DNA of 64,000 nt. Source: Symsagittifera roscoffensis (Eukaryota > Xenacoelomorpha > Acoela > Convolutidae). The stretch is from NCBI RefSeq assembly GCF_963678635.1, contig NC_087063.1, positions 68,364,727 to 68,428,726 of the forward strand, written 5' to 3'. Of the stretch, positions 48,501 to 57,080 are shown piece after piece. The translations under genes were made by a program, and so were the position numbers. Within the stretch, counting starts at the first letter, position 1, and every line of letters begins with the position of its first letter. Below the pieces are notes generated by a model that was given only the letters and a program-made list of their open reading frames with translations, did no database searches and was not told the origin of the DNA.

Positions 48501-50238
48501 GAGGAGTGACCAGTTAATTAAACTAAATACGTTTTGCAACAGATGCAAAACATGATGCAATCACAACAGGATTTTAGTATTTCAGTATTCTCTAAAACAG
48601 AAGAGCAGCGGTTTTAATTGTCTCATTTGCTGATATAATTTGTCTTCTAAATTCTAAATTTCTAAACTGAAGGGGATACTTTTTTTAAACAATATACAAA
48701 TTCGATGATAAAAAATGGGTCCAATACATGCGTTCAAACAGTTAGAATTGCGTTTGTGGAATTCAATGAGATAAAGAAAAATTGGCTGCGGAATCCACCA
48801 ACAAATGGTGGAATCCAGCGACATTTAATGGAATCCACTTCAACGGCCGGAATCCACCGACAAAAAGAACTATCGGCATTTTGTGTAGGGATCATTTGAT
48901 TGAGGAATTCACTGACAAAGGTCTCTAAAACACGCAAAAAATAAGTCCGTGGAATCCAGACACGTGAAAGCACAAATATTTGCTGAGTAATAAACCCGAG
49001 CTTAGCGTCGTGATGAGATTTTGTTCGCTCAAAATGTTCATTGATGGGACCGTAAACTGCCTTAAACTTCTTATATTTAAGTATTTTGACCCAATAAAAG
49101 GTTAATGAGATTAATATTCTCACTTCATGGGTGTTGGATTCATAGCCACTGCACTCTGATGGGGTTGGAGAGGGGGAGGGGGTACATGACGAGACTGCGG
49201 GTGGTGGGGGAGAAGGGACAGGGTCCTTCCAGTCATCCCTACTCAGTGCATATGTGCCTCCCAAAAGAAGGGTCAGGTAGGTGCCTCTGTTGATAAAGAA
49301 AAAAAAACGTGACGGTAATCGTGTGACTTTCAAAGTAAATATGAGAAAAAAAACATGAAATTTGCAGCAAAACAAACGGGAGTTATAGCCAAAAATTAAT
49401 GGAAATATGGCAAACTTATCTGTCGCTAAAACGGAGTTCCACCAAAACTTTAACAAAAATTAATCTTAAATTGAAATTTCTGCCTTCTCCATACAAAAAT
49501 GTTCGCGGTTTTTGTCATTTTTTTGACAGATTTGTTGCGGGACTTGATTTGTGTACGCACAAGAAGTGAGTTGTGCTTGAAATGGAACGATCACCCGAAA
49601 CAGCAGGGCAAGAAGAGTGACAGAGAACAGAGCAAGTCCAAAGTGGTGATCGAAATGCAGGACCCGGCAGATGGTTCCAGATGGGTTCTTGTAGCTGGTT
49701 AGTCACGTGATTTTTGTTGTAATTTAATAAATTCGGATTAACGAGCTAAAAATACATAAAAAACGAGCAATTAAATAATTGAAAGTGAGCTAATCTGTGT
49801 AGACTTTTCAACCCTATCGATGACAATTGAGCGCATAACAATGCCGCGTAAAAATGTTTTTTTTGTTGATATCTCTTAATTCAAAGAGTTTTGGTTGAAC
49901 GCATCGTTTTTCATAAATTTATAGTTTATTCAATTTATAATTACAAACAATCAACTTTTTTCAAAGCTTTGTGCGTGCTATGTTCAACTGCCTTATCGAG
50001 AAAAACACCCAAGTTTGATGATACATTTGTATTTGTAAACTGACCTCTTTTTCAGTGGCTTCAGATGCCGATGGGAATGAAGTGACCCTGAGTGGCCTGA
50101 AGAGTTCGGACGAGGTCATACTCAGAATCAGGGAGGATGTGGGCGAGGGGAGTCCCCGTGCCCCTCATAGGGGTACTAATAAGGGCGTGGGCGATGAAGA
50201 TCGAATGACTGGGGTATTCATAATACCTCCTCTTAAAG
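39282..50238 (+). CDS. Host gene with two FN3 domains, eight exons seen, both ends incomplete
   Basis: Exons 39,282-39,536; 39,866-40,095; 40,335-40,549; 40,967-41,207; 41,550-41,772; 49,146-49,276; 49,530-49,697; 50,056-50,238. All exon phases match in sequence, giving about 548 codons without a stop. The first four exons encode a charged, Arg-rich region without recognised domain. Exons 5-6 and 7-8 each encode one FN3 domain (beta-sandwich binding module). No signal peptide or transmembrane segment is seen, so the location is unknown. Exons are clearly more GC-rich than introns. Introns 1 and 4 use GC donors. Intron 5 holds an LTR element. The start and the C-terminus lie outside the exons found. 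The gene family is not identified. Confidence 0.8.
39866..40095 (+). CDS. FN3 gene exon 2
   Basis: Acceptor ATTTTCAG. The frame starts DGDSLKRLDRETSLVSEQ and ends HKHLI before the donor ATAG|GTCAGC. Gly/Arg-rich centre. A second frame (about 39,948-40,050) also looks protein-like (WEEEERDWDLEW) but is closed by stops on both sides; the chosen frame is the only one open across the whole exon. Confidence 0.65.
40335..40549 (+). CDS. FN3 gene exon 3
   Basis: Acceptor TGTTTATAG, donor TTTT|GTAAGA. Encodes TGLVDVGRHRELSRRMTP, then a Ser/Thr-rich part and FHALGEECLQELNCLRQP. No domain recognised; phase fits both neighbours. Confidence 0.7.
40967..41207 (+). CDS. FN3 gene exon 4
   Basis: Acceptor CTCTTTCAG. 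Encodes RRNYVPYYVTDLVRRKEIYD, then an acidic-basic helix-like stretch (ELEEEAEWIRRRV). The donor is GC (ATTG|GCAAGT). The nearby GT (GGCAA|GTGCAG) would give a frame that stops within exon 5, so the GC site is preferred. Confidence 0.75.
41550..41772 (+). CDS. FN3 gene exon 5, first half of FN3 domain 1
   Basis: Acceptor CTTGATCAG, donor GAAG|GTGAGC. Encodes PLPPKCVRVGGLGRNWVELE with the typical start P-P-x-x-V and the core Trp of strand C in ELEWAL, followed by LVVTVEVSDAG. The domain is completed by exon 6 more than 7 kb away. Confidence 0.8.
41879..42080 (-). repeat. 3' LTR of the minus-strand element (202 bp)
   Basis: In element orientation it starts TGTTGTGATTGCATC and ends TTTTATCA (TG...CA). 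It is shorter than the other LTR by the 12 bp CGTTTTGCAACA (plus-strand reading). Confidence 0.9.
42081..42092 (-). promoter_or_regulatory. Polypurine tract of the minus-strand element
   Basis: In element orientation the bases just before the 3' LTR read GCTTAGAGGAA, a short purine-rich run as needed to prime plus-strand DNA synthesis. Confidence 0.5.
42577..43898 (-). pseudogene. Integrase C-terminal tail of the minus-strand element, in three frames
   Basis: Three overlapping minus-strand ORFs (43,898-43,542; 43,520-42,984; 43,140-42,577) continue one another. The first is Lys/Ile-rich and the second Arg/Ser/Thr-rich. The last contains RRSSRNVGPPKFYGQRYF, a typical Ty3/gypsy integrase ending, followed by a long acidic tail (IEIDDT, LDSDSPSPDQ, ELENFLNEYRN). 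Frame changes near 43,530 and 43,050 are presumed mutations. The acidic tail of about 120 residues after the FYG motif is unusual. Confidence 0.65.
43990..44983 (-). pseudogene. Integrase zinc finger and core of the minus-strand element
   Basis: The N-terminal part (44,983-44,621) has the His pair region LHETHP, followed by a near duplication (LIHETHW) from a local 20-bp repeat, then Cys-Cys in CSECTSAG. The core shows NLDFA (first Asp), RVDHATCF (second Asp) and RSNGLVEKL (Glu). Frameshifts after 44,621 and stops break it. In active elements it inserts the cDNA with a 5-bp stagger, which agrees with the duplication seen. Confidence 0.75.
44916..46129 (-). pseudogene. RT connection and RNase H of the minus-strand element
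   Basis: 46,097-45,825 encodes the RT end (FGSTNQYIKFVPNLASLGSPFRPLL). RNase H (45,812-45,400) has Asp in TDVSHNGLG, Glu in STNELKLLG and Asp in VITDHKALL, then LTRWVDRL and AGKDMGFTDLISR. A TGA just before the first Asp replaces the Arg codon (CGA) of the related element at 54,957, a typical C-to-T change. A spacer of about 200 residues precedes integrase. Confidence 0.8.
46130..47200 (-). pseudogene. Protease and reverse transcriptase of the minus-strand element
   Basis: Starts with the protease active-site region VDSASPVSFLKK, where D-S-A takes the place of the usual D-T/S-G. Then comes EGHERNILGNDNLPKVGIE, the ILG(N/R)D motif that ends clan AA proteases. RT follows with FISPIVITCKKD, WFTNLDLKNAYSQL (first Asp), FYGLGDMPNEFQR and YLDDILIA (Y-x-D-D). 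The ORF is 349 codons without a stop, so this part is intact to the end of the RT palm. Confidence 0.85.
47405..48355 (-). pseudogene. Gag of the minus-strand element, frameshifted
   Basis: Starts at ATG 48,355 (MAQSTNEANVRGIPPFWQN), with WEDWSDLFQLAIIAKE typical of a gag N-domain. It shifts frame near 48,080, then 48,084-47,518 gives the capsid-like region (FKEFWESL, RESLEQFLGALAEMAKNC). The zinc knuckles are broken: CMKCGGTFSK is followed by a frame change and then CTSCKLKGHFTRLC, a good C-x2-C-x4-H-x4-C, at about 47,480-47,440. Gag packages the element RNA in cytoplasmic particles. Confidence 0.75.
48345..48354 (-). promoter_or_regulatory. tRNA primer-binding site overlapping the gag start codon
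   Basis: In element orientation TGGCGCAGTC follows the LTR directly (TTTTATCA then TGGCGCAGTC). It fits the 3' end GACTGCG-CCA known for some animal serine tRNAs. The gag ATG uses the last LTR base plus the first two PBS bases. Confidence 0.65.
48355..48568 (-). repeat. 5' LTR of the minus-strand element (214 bp)
   Basis: Same ends as the left LTR, starting TGTTGTGATTGC and ending ATTTTATCA in element orientation. It contains an internal inverted repeat (CATTCTCTCCGGCGGAGAG). Confidence 0.9.
48790..48868 (+). repeat. Four copies of a 20-bp tandem repeat
   Basis: GGAATCCACC-type units start at 48,790, 48,810, 48,830 and 48,849. More distant GGAATCCA or GGAATTCA copies occur to about 48,960. 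It lies in intron 5, about 220 bp from the LTR element. Confidence 0.65.
49146..49276 (+). CDS. FN3 gene exon 6, second half of FN3 domain 1
   Basis: Acceptor GATTCATAG, donor TCAG|GTAGGT. In the phase left by exon 5 it reads HCTLMGLERGRGYMTRLRVV then GEKGQGPSSHPYSV, matching the FN3 pattern L-x-G-L-x-P-G-x-x-Y-x-x-R-V-x-x-x-N-x-x-G-x-G-x-x-S. This match is the best evidence that exons 5 and 6 belong together across the inserted element. Confidence 0.8.
49530..49697 (+). CDS. FN3 gene exon 7, first half of FN3 domain 2
   Basis: Acceptor TTTTTTGACAG, donor GCTG|GTTAGT. Encodes RSELCLKWNDHPKQQG (core Trp), a Lys/Ser-rich loop, then VVIEMQDPADGSRWVLVA, with the W-x-x-V of strand E that typifies FN3. 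Confidence 0.8.
50056..50238 (+). CDS. FN3 gene exon 8, second half of FN3 domain 2
   Basis: Acceptor CTTTTTCAG, donor TAAAG|GTGAGT. Encodes NEVTLSGLKSSDEVILRIRE, the L-x-G-L-x-x-x-x-x-Y/V-x-x-R-I-R segment, then a Gly/Arg-rich linker. It ends in phase 1, so at least one more exon must follow, but none is evident before the window end. Confidence 0.8.
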
Positions 50239-52054
50239 GTGAGTTTATAAGAGTCAATCAAGGAAGTGAACTTTCACTTGTTTAGGTTCTGCAGTTTTTT
50301 TAGGAATAAAGTTTTCTTGGTCAGTTTTCATTTTAAAGGCCAATTTTTATTTTTCAAAAAACAAAATAGGCAAAAATGGAGATTCAATTTCAAGTTTCTT
50401 GGTAATGAGTTTTCGATTAATTAACTTCGTCGCTGAAACGCAAAGTTGAAAGGCGTCTTGCTCAATTTGATCTTTTTTTCTTGTGTATATCTTCATTGAT
50501 TTTCCCCGTACACCGAATGATAAACAAAACATTTTTTTGGATAAAGATCTTTACTAAATTATGCCTTCATTTTTAAGTCTTTGAACGAAGTGAAGACCCT
50601 TATATAGGTCGTGATGATTATTTTTGAGGAAGTCATAAAATTTGTTTAGGATCAAATGTACTTTTTCATGGTTTGATTTTTAAATTCAATTCATTTCCTT
50701 TGTTGAAAGGAAGGCAAATTGCACAATCGATTAGCAAAAGTGTAATGGTGACAAAAAACGTGAACAACCTCTAGTTTCGATGCCTCAGAAAAGTCTAATT
50801 CTGATCTTTGTATTGTTTCAAATCGAATTTGTCTCATAATGTGACCAAGCGCTCTGATTTTTTCTGTGGCACAAAAGTCAGTAGTGTTTCTTTTTTATCT
50901 TCTGCCTCTCTCACGTAAACTTATTAAGTATACTGTCTGCGTCTGGAAGCGCAATACTTGAATTAACTGGCTTGCAATAAAAATGAAGCGCTGATTATAC
51001 AAAATTGTAATTTTGCTATCTAAATGGCCCACAACGAAATACTAAAGAACTCTGTAGGTTTACCATTTCAACAGACCACAAACTTTCAAATACAATAGCA
51101 ATATATGAACCATGGATTTCTTCAAAACTTTCCATTTTTCTTGCTTCTGGATACCCGCACGTATCCAAGTTTTGGCCTAAATGATCGATGATGACGAATA
51201 ATTAAGTTGAATTTTCGACAAGTATAAATTGATTATAATAACGAAAATATAGTGTTTAAAAAATGTAAAATCGTGTAGAAATGTGATATTTTTCAAGAGG
51301 TTATAATCTCTCATAATCCAATATAAATGATTTTAGTTTATTACAAAGTTCTTCAAATCGATGATAATCAATTATAGTCCATTATAATTAAGAGTAATGA
51401 ACGTAATGGAGACTCTTTTATAGGTCTTGCTCATTTTCGTTTTTTTTTCAGGAAAGGTCTGAAAAGTCTCTAATAACTACAGATGTGCGTTCATACATGT
51501 TGATGCATTTATGAATGCGCTTAGGTATATATGCAATTTTTGAATTGAATTTCTTCGTCAATCAAAATTTATCTGCTGAAAGTGACGTTAATAACACTCT
51601 TCAAAAACGAATGTGGAAATGGTGGAAAAAATGTGAACGATTTTTTGTTTCGAAATTTGAAATTAATTTTTAGATTTCCTGCGGAATAAAAACTTTAACT
51701 ATCGATTCAGTTTTCTCTAATTGGGTTCGTGTTATCAACAAGCGCCAATCATAAACTGTTCTAGAAATTCAATGAGCTCAAAGGGAATCTATTTTTTCTT
51801 AGAAAGTTGAGTCTTTTTCAAGTTTTTTTTCTATGTTTACTTGCGTTCCAATCTTCTATTGACTATGTTTTCTCAATTTTGTCTTCCCAAAATTTATTTT
51901 TTATTCATATTCTATAGGTATTACTTTTCTGCCTGTAAAATGTATTATTAATGTTTGACCGTTTAACCTCTGAGCTATACTGATCGATGACCTTTACCAT
52001 ATTAATTTAAATACACCTGCCAAAAACGCAACGGCTTTTGGTAGATTTGGAATT
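50239..52054. other. No further exon recognised; AT-rich
   Basis: Presumed intron of the FN3 gene. TATAATC and TCCATTATAAT motifs like those at 31.3 and 32.1 kb occur at 51,230-51,400. Confidence 0.4.
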
Positions 52055-52261
52055 TGTTTTGTGATATGCAACAAATCATCAGAAAACTAATTCAACCTTT
52101 TTAACCTCTTTACTTTAGATAGATACCACCGTCTTTTATTTAGTCTTAGATAAAAACCTACAATTACTTGTAGGAATCTTATTCAACCGTAGTCTTAATC
52201 TAGTCTTAGCTTAAGTTACCCACTCTTAATCAGCAACGAGTGTTATCCTTATTTTTTAACA
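52055..52261 (+). repeat. Putative 5' LTR of the plus-strand element
   Basis: Starts TGTTTTGTGATATGC (compare TGTTGTGATTGC) and ends TTTTTTAACA just before the primer site. The length of about 207 bp matches the related LTR. The left border is inferred because no second copy is in the window. Confidence 0.5.
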
Positions 52262-53236
52262 TGGCGCAGTCAAACGAGTCGAACCTACGAGGACTAGAGT
52301 TTTTTGGAACAACTCATCGAACGAAAATCAACACGACTGGGAAAGGTGGTCGGAAAAATTTCAATTGACAATTATCGCGAAAGATTCCGTAGACATCGAA
52401 CACGTAATTAACCCACCGGTAAGAAACGAACTAGTATACCCTACGGCAGAACCACCGGACCCGTCCGATGATCAAGCCCGTCTAGCCGAAAAAGAAAAAC
52501 ATCACCGAATAGCTGTACAAAACTATAACAAAGAATTGAGAAGGAGAAGGGCAGAAGACAACGCAAAATTCAACGGACTCCAAATCGGAGACATTGACAA
52601 GAAACTAAAATCACAGTTATACCTAGCATTCGGAAAAGAAGGACAGAAATGCTTCTCACATAAAAATCCTGGGAAAAGAAGACTGGATATTAACTTATGG
52701 ATATAGTCTGGATGAACTACTGGATATAGACTGAAAGAAGACTCCGGGAATTACTCAAAACTACTTTTACGATCACTACAAATTTAACATAAGAAAGATT
52801 TAAATTTTTTGGCCGAAGACAGAAAGAACACGAGTCTTTAGAAAAAATCCACGAAACACTTTCTGAACTGGCAAAAAATTGTAAACTGGGGGAACTCGAG
52901 TCAGAATTGGTCAGAGACATTTTCATCACAAATATGAGAAACGTCGAGATTCAGAAGAAACTATGTATAGAATACTTGACCCCCAGAAAACGTACTATCC
53001 TATGTATTAGTTCACGAGAAAGGCACTAAAATCCATCAACAGTACCTAAAACTCCCAAATTATAATGCGGTACCGAGACCACAATACATAAAGAATGAAC
53101 CAGCCTTAAACATCGTCGAAAATAACAAATGCCGCAACTGTGGTCAGCAATTCAAAAAAGGACATTTAACCACATGCCCGGCCAGAGACAGAAATTGCAA
53201 TATGTGCGGACGCAAAGGGCATTTTGCTAAACATTG
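52261..53236 (+). pseudogene. Gag of the plus-strand element, frameshifted
   Basis: ATG 52,261 begins MAQSNESNLRG, then a frame change near 52,302 leads to WERWSEKFQLTIIAKDS, matching the other gag (WEDWSDLFQLAIIAKE). Further frame changes occur near 52,670. HESLEKIHETLSELAKNC matches the capsid part. Two zinc knuckles are visible, CRNCGQQFKKGHLTTC and CNMCGRKGHFAKH, with the last Cys replaced by TGA at 53,234. The second is otherwise a standard CCHC box. Confidence 0.75.
52262..52271 (+). promoter_or_regulatory. tRNA primer-binding site overlapping the gag start codon
   Basis: TGGCGCAGTC directly follows the LTR end CA, identical over ten bases to the site in the minus-strand element. The A of ATG is the LTR's last base. 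Confidence 0.6.
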
Positions 53237-53499
53237 AAGGAGTTCAGCAAGGACACAAACAAACATCGTTGAACAGAATCAAGTACCACAGGAAAACGAA
53301 AATACCCGGGCCAAACCGCAGGAAAATCCCGAATTTGAAGTCAACTTAGACGATTTTTTAGTTCTAGCTGTAGACACTGATAGCCAAATAAATGCAGTAG
53401 AAGACAAGATAGAACGTGGAGTGAGAACAGTATTCAACCACGAAGGACTAGAACTAAAAAAGACACTAAAGGTATCTCTGGGAAATTTCAACCCTTACT

Positions 53500-54767
53500 G
53501 TACTGAAATTCAAATTGACTCAGCAAGCCAGTTTCATTCATGAAAAAAGATTCACTACATGAACTGAAGATACGAGATAGATTTTTAAAGCTAGAACCTG
53601 TGGATGAAATAACAAAGAAAGCATACCAGGGCTTCGGGAGTACAATCAACATTATTGGAAGAATTCGGGTGAGAATCCGATCGAAGGGCTGGGAGGCTCG
53701 CGACCAAAAACTCTTCATTACCGAAGGGGCTGAAAGAAACCTACTCGGAAATGATATTTTACCATATCTGGGAATAGTAGTATTCCAGAAACAACCTCCA
53801 CCCAATGGGCCAAAGTCATAGAAAAATCAGAAAGGATCACCCATCGGGATAGACGTCAACCAAATAAGATTTGCATCGGATAGCAAACAAGACCAAAACC
53901 AAGAGACACCATCTCAAAGTGACTTTAAAATATACATATCAAAACATTTTTGAGACCTCATAAAAAGAACCGGTAGATCAAAGAACTTCGTAGTCAATAC
54001 TTATTTTAACGAACCAATAAAGCCGATACAGGTGAAGGGGAAACGTATTCCGATCCATCTTCTCCCTAAAGTCAAATTATGTATTGATCAATTACTAAGA
54101 GACGGGCATATTGAAAAACTGTCTAGATGCTCTGAAGACTTTTTCATCTCCCCCATCGTAATTACAGCTAGAAGGGACGGATCAATTAAATTAGCATTAA
54201 ACTCGAAATTATTGAACAAACAGATATTTCGTAATAGATATCAAATGCCGATTCTAATCGAATTAATTGATAACGTAGCAGTTACGATTAGCGGTCACGA
54301 CGAAAGAAACATCTGGTTCTCATCGATTGATCTAAAGTACGTTTACAGTCAAATACCGCTTTCTAAAAAGACAAGTAATCAATGTAATTTCAACATCGTG
54401 GGGGAGAAGTAACGGGTTTCTACCGTTTTGAAACCAGATTTTATGGACTAGGCGATATGCCTAATGAATTTCAACGAATAATGGACCGTTTAACGGAAAA
54501 CTACCAAATACCCATTGTTACCTCGACGACATCTTAATCGCCACCGTGGGTAGCGAGGATGAACACAAAAAGCTAGTTATTAACGTTTTAAAAACGCTAG
54601 ATGACGAGGAATTAGCCTTAAAAAGGGAAAAATGCACATTCTTAACTCACAACATAGAATGGTTGGGATTTAAAATTGACGCAAAAGGAATCAAAAGGAA
54701 TAATACACAAATCTGACGCAATCAGAAATCTGAAGAACCAAATTGTATCAAAGATATTAGATCACTA
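53500..54767 (+). pseudogene. Protease and RT of the plus-strand element, several frameshifts
   Basis: Protease has IQIDSAS, sharing the D-S-A active-site reading with the sister element, then a frame change, then EGAERNLLGNDILPYLGI. RT has FISPIVITARRD, SSIDLKYVYSQI (first Asp; Asn-Ala replaced by Tyr-Val), FYGLGDMPNEFQR and CYLDDILIA at about 54,508, in three different frames. It cannot be translated as one product. Confidence 0.75.
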
Positions 54768-56018
54768 ATGGGATCGATTAACCAATTCAACAAGTTCATA
54801 CCAAATTTAGCGTCCTTATCAACACCGTTTAGAGAACTTATGCAAAAAAATAAACCACTTAAGTGGTTCACAGTACACACTGAAGCGTTTGAAAAAATTA
54901 AGAAAGAAATTTGCAACACGGTGACGAACCATCATTTCGATGTAAAACTGAACACTCGAGTGAAATGCGATGCCTCACATTTAGGATTGGGCGCGTCCAT
55001 CGAACAAGACTATCGGGGGAATAAGAAGACTGTAGCGTTCGCAAGCAGATTTTTGAATATAGCCGAACTAAAATACAGCACCAATGAACTCGAATTGCTG
55101 GGACTAGTGTGGGCTTTAGACCATTTCAAAAATTACCTATTGGGCAAACAATTCTCAATTTTAACAGACCACAAAGACTTAATAGGAGCACTGAAAGATG
55201 ACAAATATACTAAAACGGCCCAATCACGTCTCACCCGTTGGGCGGACAAATTACTACCATTCGACTTTACTGTCGAACATTTACCCGGTAAAGATATGGG
55301 ATTCGTTGATTATATATCCCGACACCCATCGGGTGAACCCGTACCACTTTCTCTGGATGATGAAAAATTTGTTATCGCATCGGTAAATCAGATTAGTACA
55401 CTCCTAGGTTTTGATCATCTAATGCCGAGAAATTCGTGGTCGCAAATAAGAAATAAATTCTCCCAACATTTCTTAGCACATGACGTCACTTTCTGCAACA
55501 CGATTGGCCAGTCGACAGATCATATGACTTGCCAAGAATTAGAACGTGAGAAACGAATTGCTAACGCCGCTGAAACTTTCCAAGCTATAGCTAACTATTC
55601 TAATATTTCAGTGCGCCAAAATTCTCACTCGCGTACGGAAGATTGTGATTCATCTTGCAAAATAAACGACTTTTTTTTTTTTACAAATTTTAACATCCTG
55701 AAAGAAATAGCCGAACAAATAGAACCTAACCAACAGAAAGAACTTACTACAAATGAAAACATGGACACTCTAACACCAAGTATCAGTAACCCGTCGGATA
55801 ACCCCGTGAAAAGATCACCTATTAAGAAGAAAACAGTCAACATATTCCCTTTCTCTTGGCCAGAAATTTTCGATTCAAAATTTATGTCCCTATTATCAAA
55901 ACAAGATCTAGTTCTGAAAAAGATAATTAAAGCAATTGAGGAAGACCGCAAACAAGATATTTTACAACTGGGAAATTACTATAAATCGTACTTAAATAAC
56001 CTACACGTCAGCGGATGA
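54768..56018 (+). pseudogene. RT connection, RNase H and spacer of the plus-strand element
   Basis: A 416-codon open frame: GSINQFNKFIPNLASLSTPF, then RNase H with Asp in KCDASHLGLG, Glu in STNELELLG and Asp in ILTDHKDLI, then LTRWADKL and PGKDMGFVDYISRHPSG. The rest is a poorly conserved spacer before integrase. All RNase H catalytic residues seen are present. Confidence 0.85.
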
Positions 56019-56918
56019 TGTCTTTATCTGGACAATCGATTAGTTATCCCAGTATGCCTAAGATCGACAATGCTCCACCGGTTACATGAAGCTCACCCTG
56101 GCCAGTTCGCAATGAAAAATCTGGCAACTCAATACATCTGGTAGCCGAAAATTTATCGCGAAATCCAAGTCCACGGCAAAAACTGTATTGAGTGCGTTAA
56201 AGCAGGTAAAAACTTGAAACCTCTTTCAAACCATAATCCCCTAGGAAAATTCCCAACGGTCGAAGAACCAAACCAAGAATTGGAACTAGTTTTCGCCGGT
56301 CCGTTACCTTTAGTATGGGGAACAAAAAAACACATATTGGTATGTGTGGATAGATTTTCAAAATTCCCATCGGCTCAAATTACATCCAGCACATCGGCAA
56401 AATCTATCATAAACTTCCTTAGTAAATACATTGCTCTACACGGGATACCTAGAACCATTAGAACGGATCAGGGATCTGGATTTATCTCCAAGGAAGTCAG
56501 AGAATTCTGCCATGAACATAACTTAAAGGTGATATTTAGCCCAGTGGGTGACCATAGAGCCACTGGAGTAGTGGAGCGCTTAATCAGAACCATTAAGGAA
56601 AGGCTTTTGGTTATGGCACAAGAACGCCCAAAACCATCGCTAGAATCTGCACTTCTGAAAATAATAAAATGCCTAAGAACGGTAACTCAACAGTCGCTTA
56701 TCTGTTCTCCCTTCGAAGCACACTTCGGTAGATCCCCAAACACCATCTGGCATAATCTAGTCAAGTCACCCTCTTCAAATAACCTTGATTGGAACAAAAC
56801 TTTGTTATGTATAGATAAGGGCAGAAAACTCATGAGCCGAGAACGAAGACTGTGCCAGTCGGTCATATTCGGAAGTTTGGCCTTGAGAGAAGAAAAAAAA
56901 CACTTGATTTTGGAGTGA
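56019..56918 (+). pseudogene. Integrase of the plus-strand element with altered catalytic residue
   Basis: The zinc finger has LHRLHEAHPGQ and NCIECVKAG (about 56,070-56,200) with TAG in place of a Trp codon at 56,143. The core frame (56,214-56,918) has ELVFAGPL where the family has L-D-F-A, so the first catalytic Asp is Val; RTDQGSGF and GVVERLIRT keep the second Asp and the Glu. The end (after about 56,850) no longer matches the sister element. Confidence 0.75.
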
Positions 56919-57080
56919 AATTTAGTTTTTCAAAATTTCGAATGGAACCTGTCATGCACGATTTTCTCGCGATAACTGAAAATCAGAAAAAGAGAAGTCA
57001 GAACGATCGAGTAACAATCGCGGGAAAGTTACTAAATAAAACAGTGGGAAATTGCTATTCGCAATTTCTGTCACAATAGA

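Larger units (their letters stand above)
41879..48568 (-). mobile_element. Complete-length Ty3/gypsy-like LTR retrotransposon in intron 5 of the FN3 gene
   Basis: 6,690 bp, minus strand: two LTRs, primer-binding site, gag, protease, RT, RNase H, integrase and a short polypurine tract. It is flanked by GGATT at 41,874-41,878 and 48,569-48,573, a 5-bp target-site duplication. LTRs differ by about five substitutions and one 12-bp indel over some 200 bp, so it is not very recent. Several frameshifts and stops make it non-autonomous now. There is no env. It lies opposite to the host gene. Confidence 0.9.
52055..57080 (+). mobile_element. Second, decayed copy of the same LTR-element family, plus strand
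   Basis: It has a 5' LTR, primer site, gag, protease, RT, RNase H and integrase in the same order as the 41.9-48.6 kb element, with protein-level similarity throughout but different nucleotides. The integrase tail, polypurine tract and a matching 3' LTR are not found, so it is truncated at the right, perhaps by the next element. Confidence 0.75.

Noticed and set aside
48734-49456. 240-aa ORF on the minus strand
   Set aside because: It overlaps FN3 exon 6, whose plus-strand frame matches the FN3 consensus and both neighbour phases; the minus ORF has no motif.
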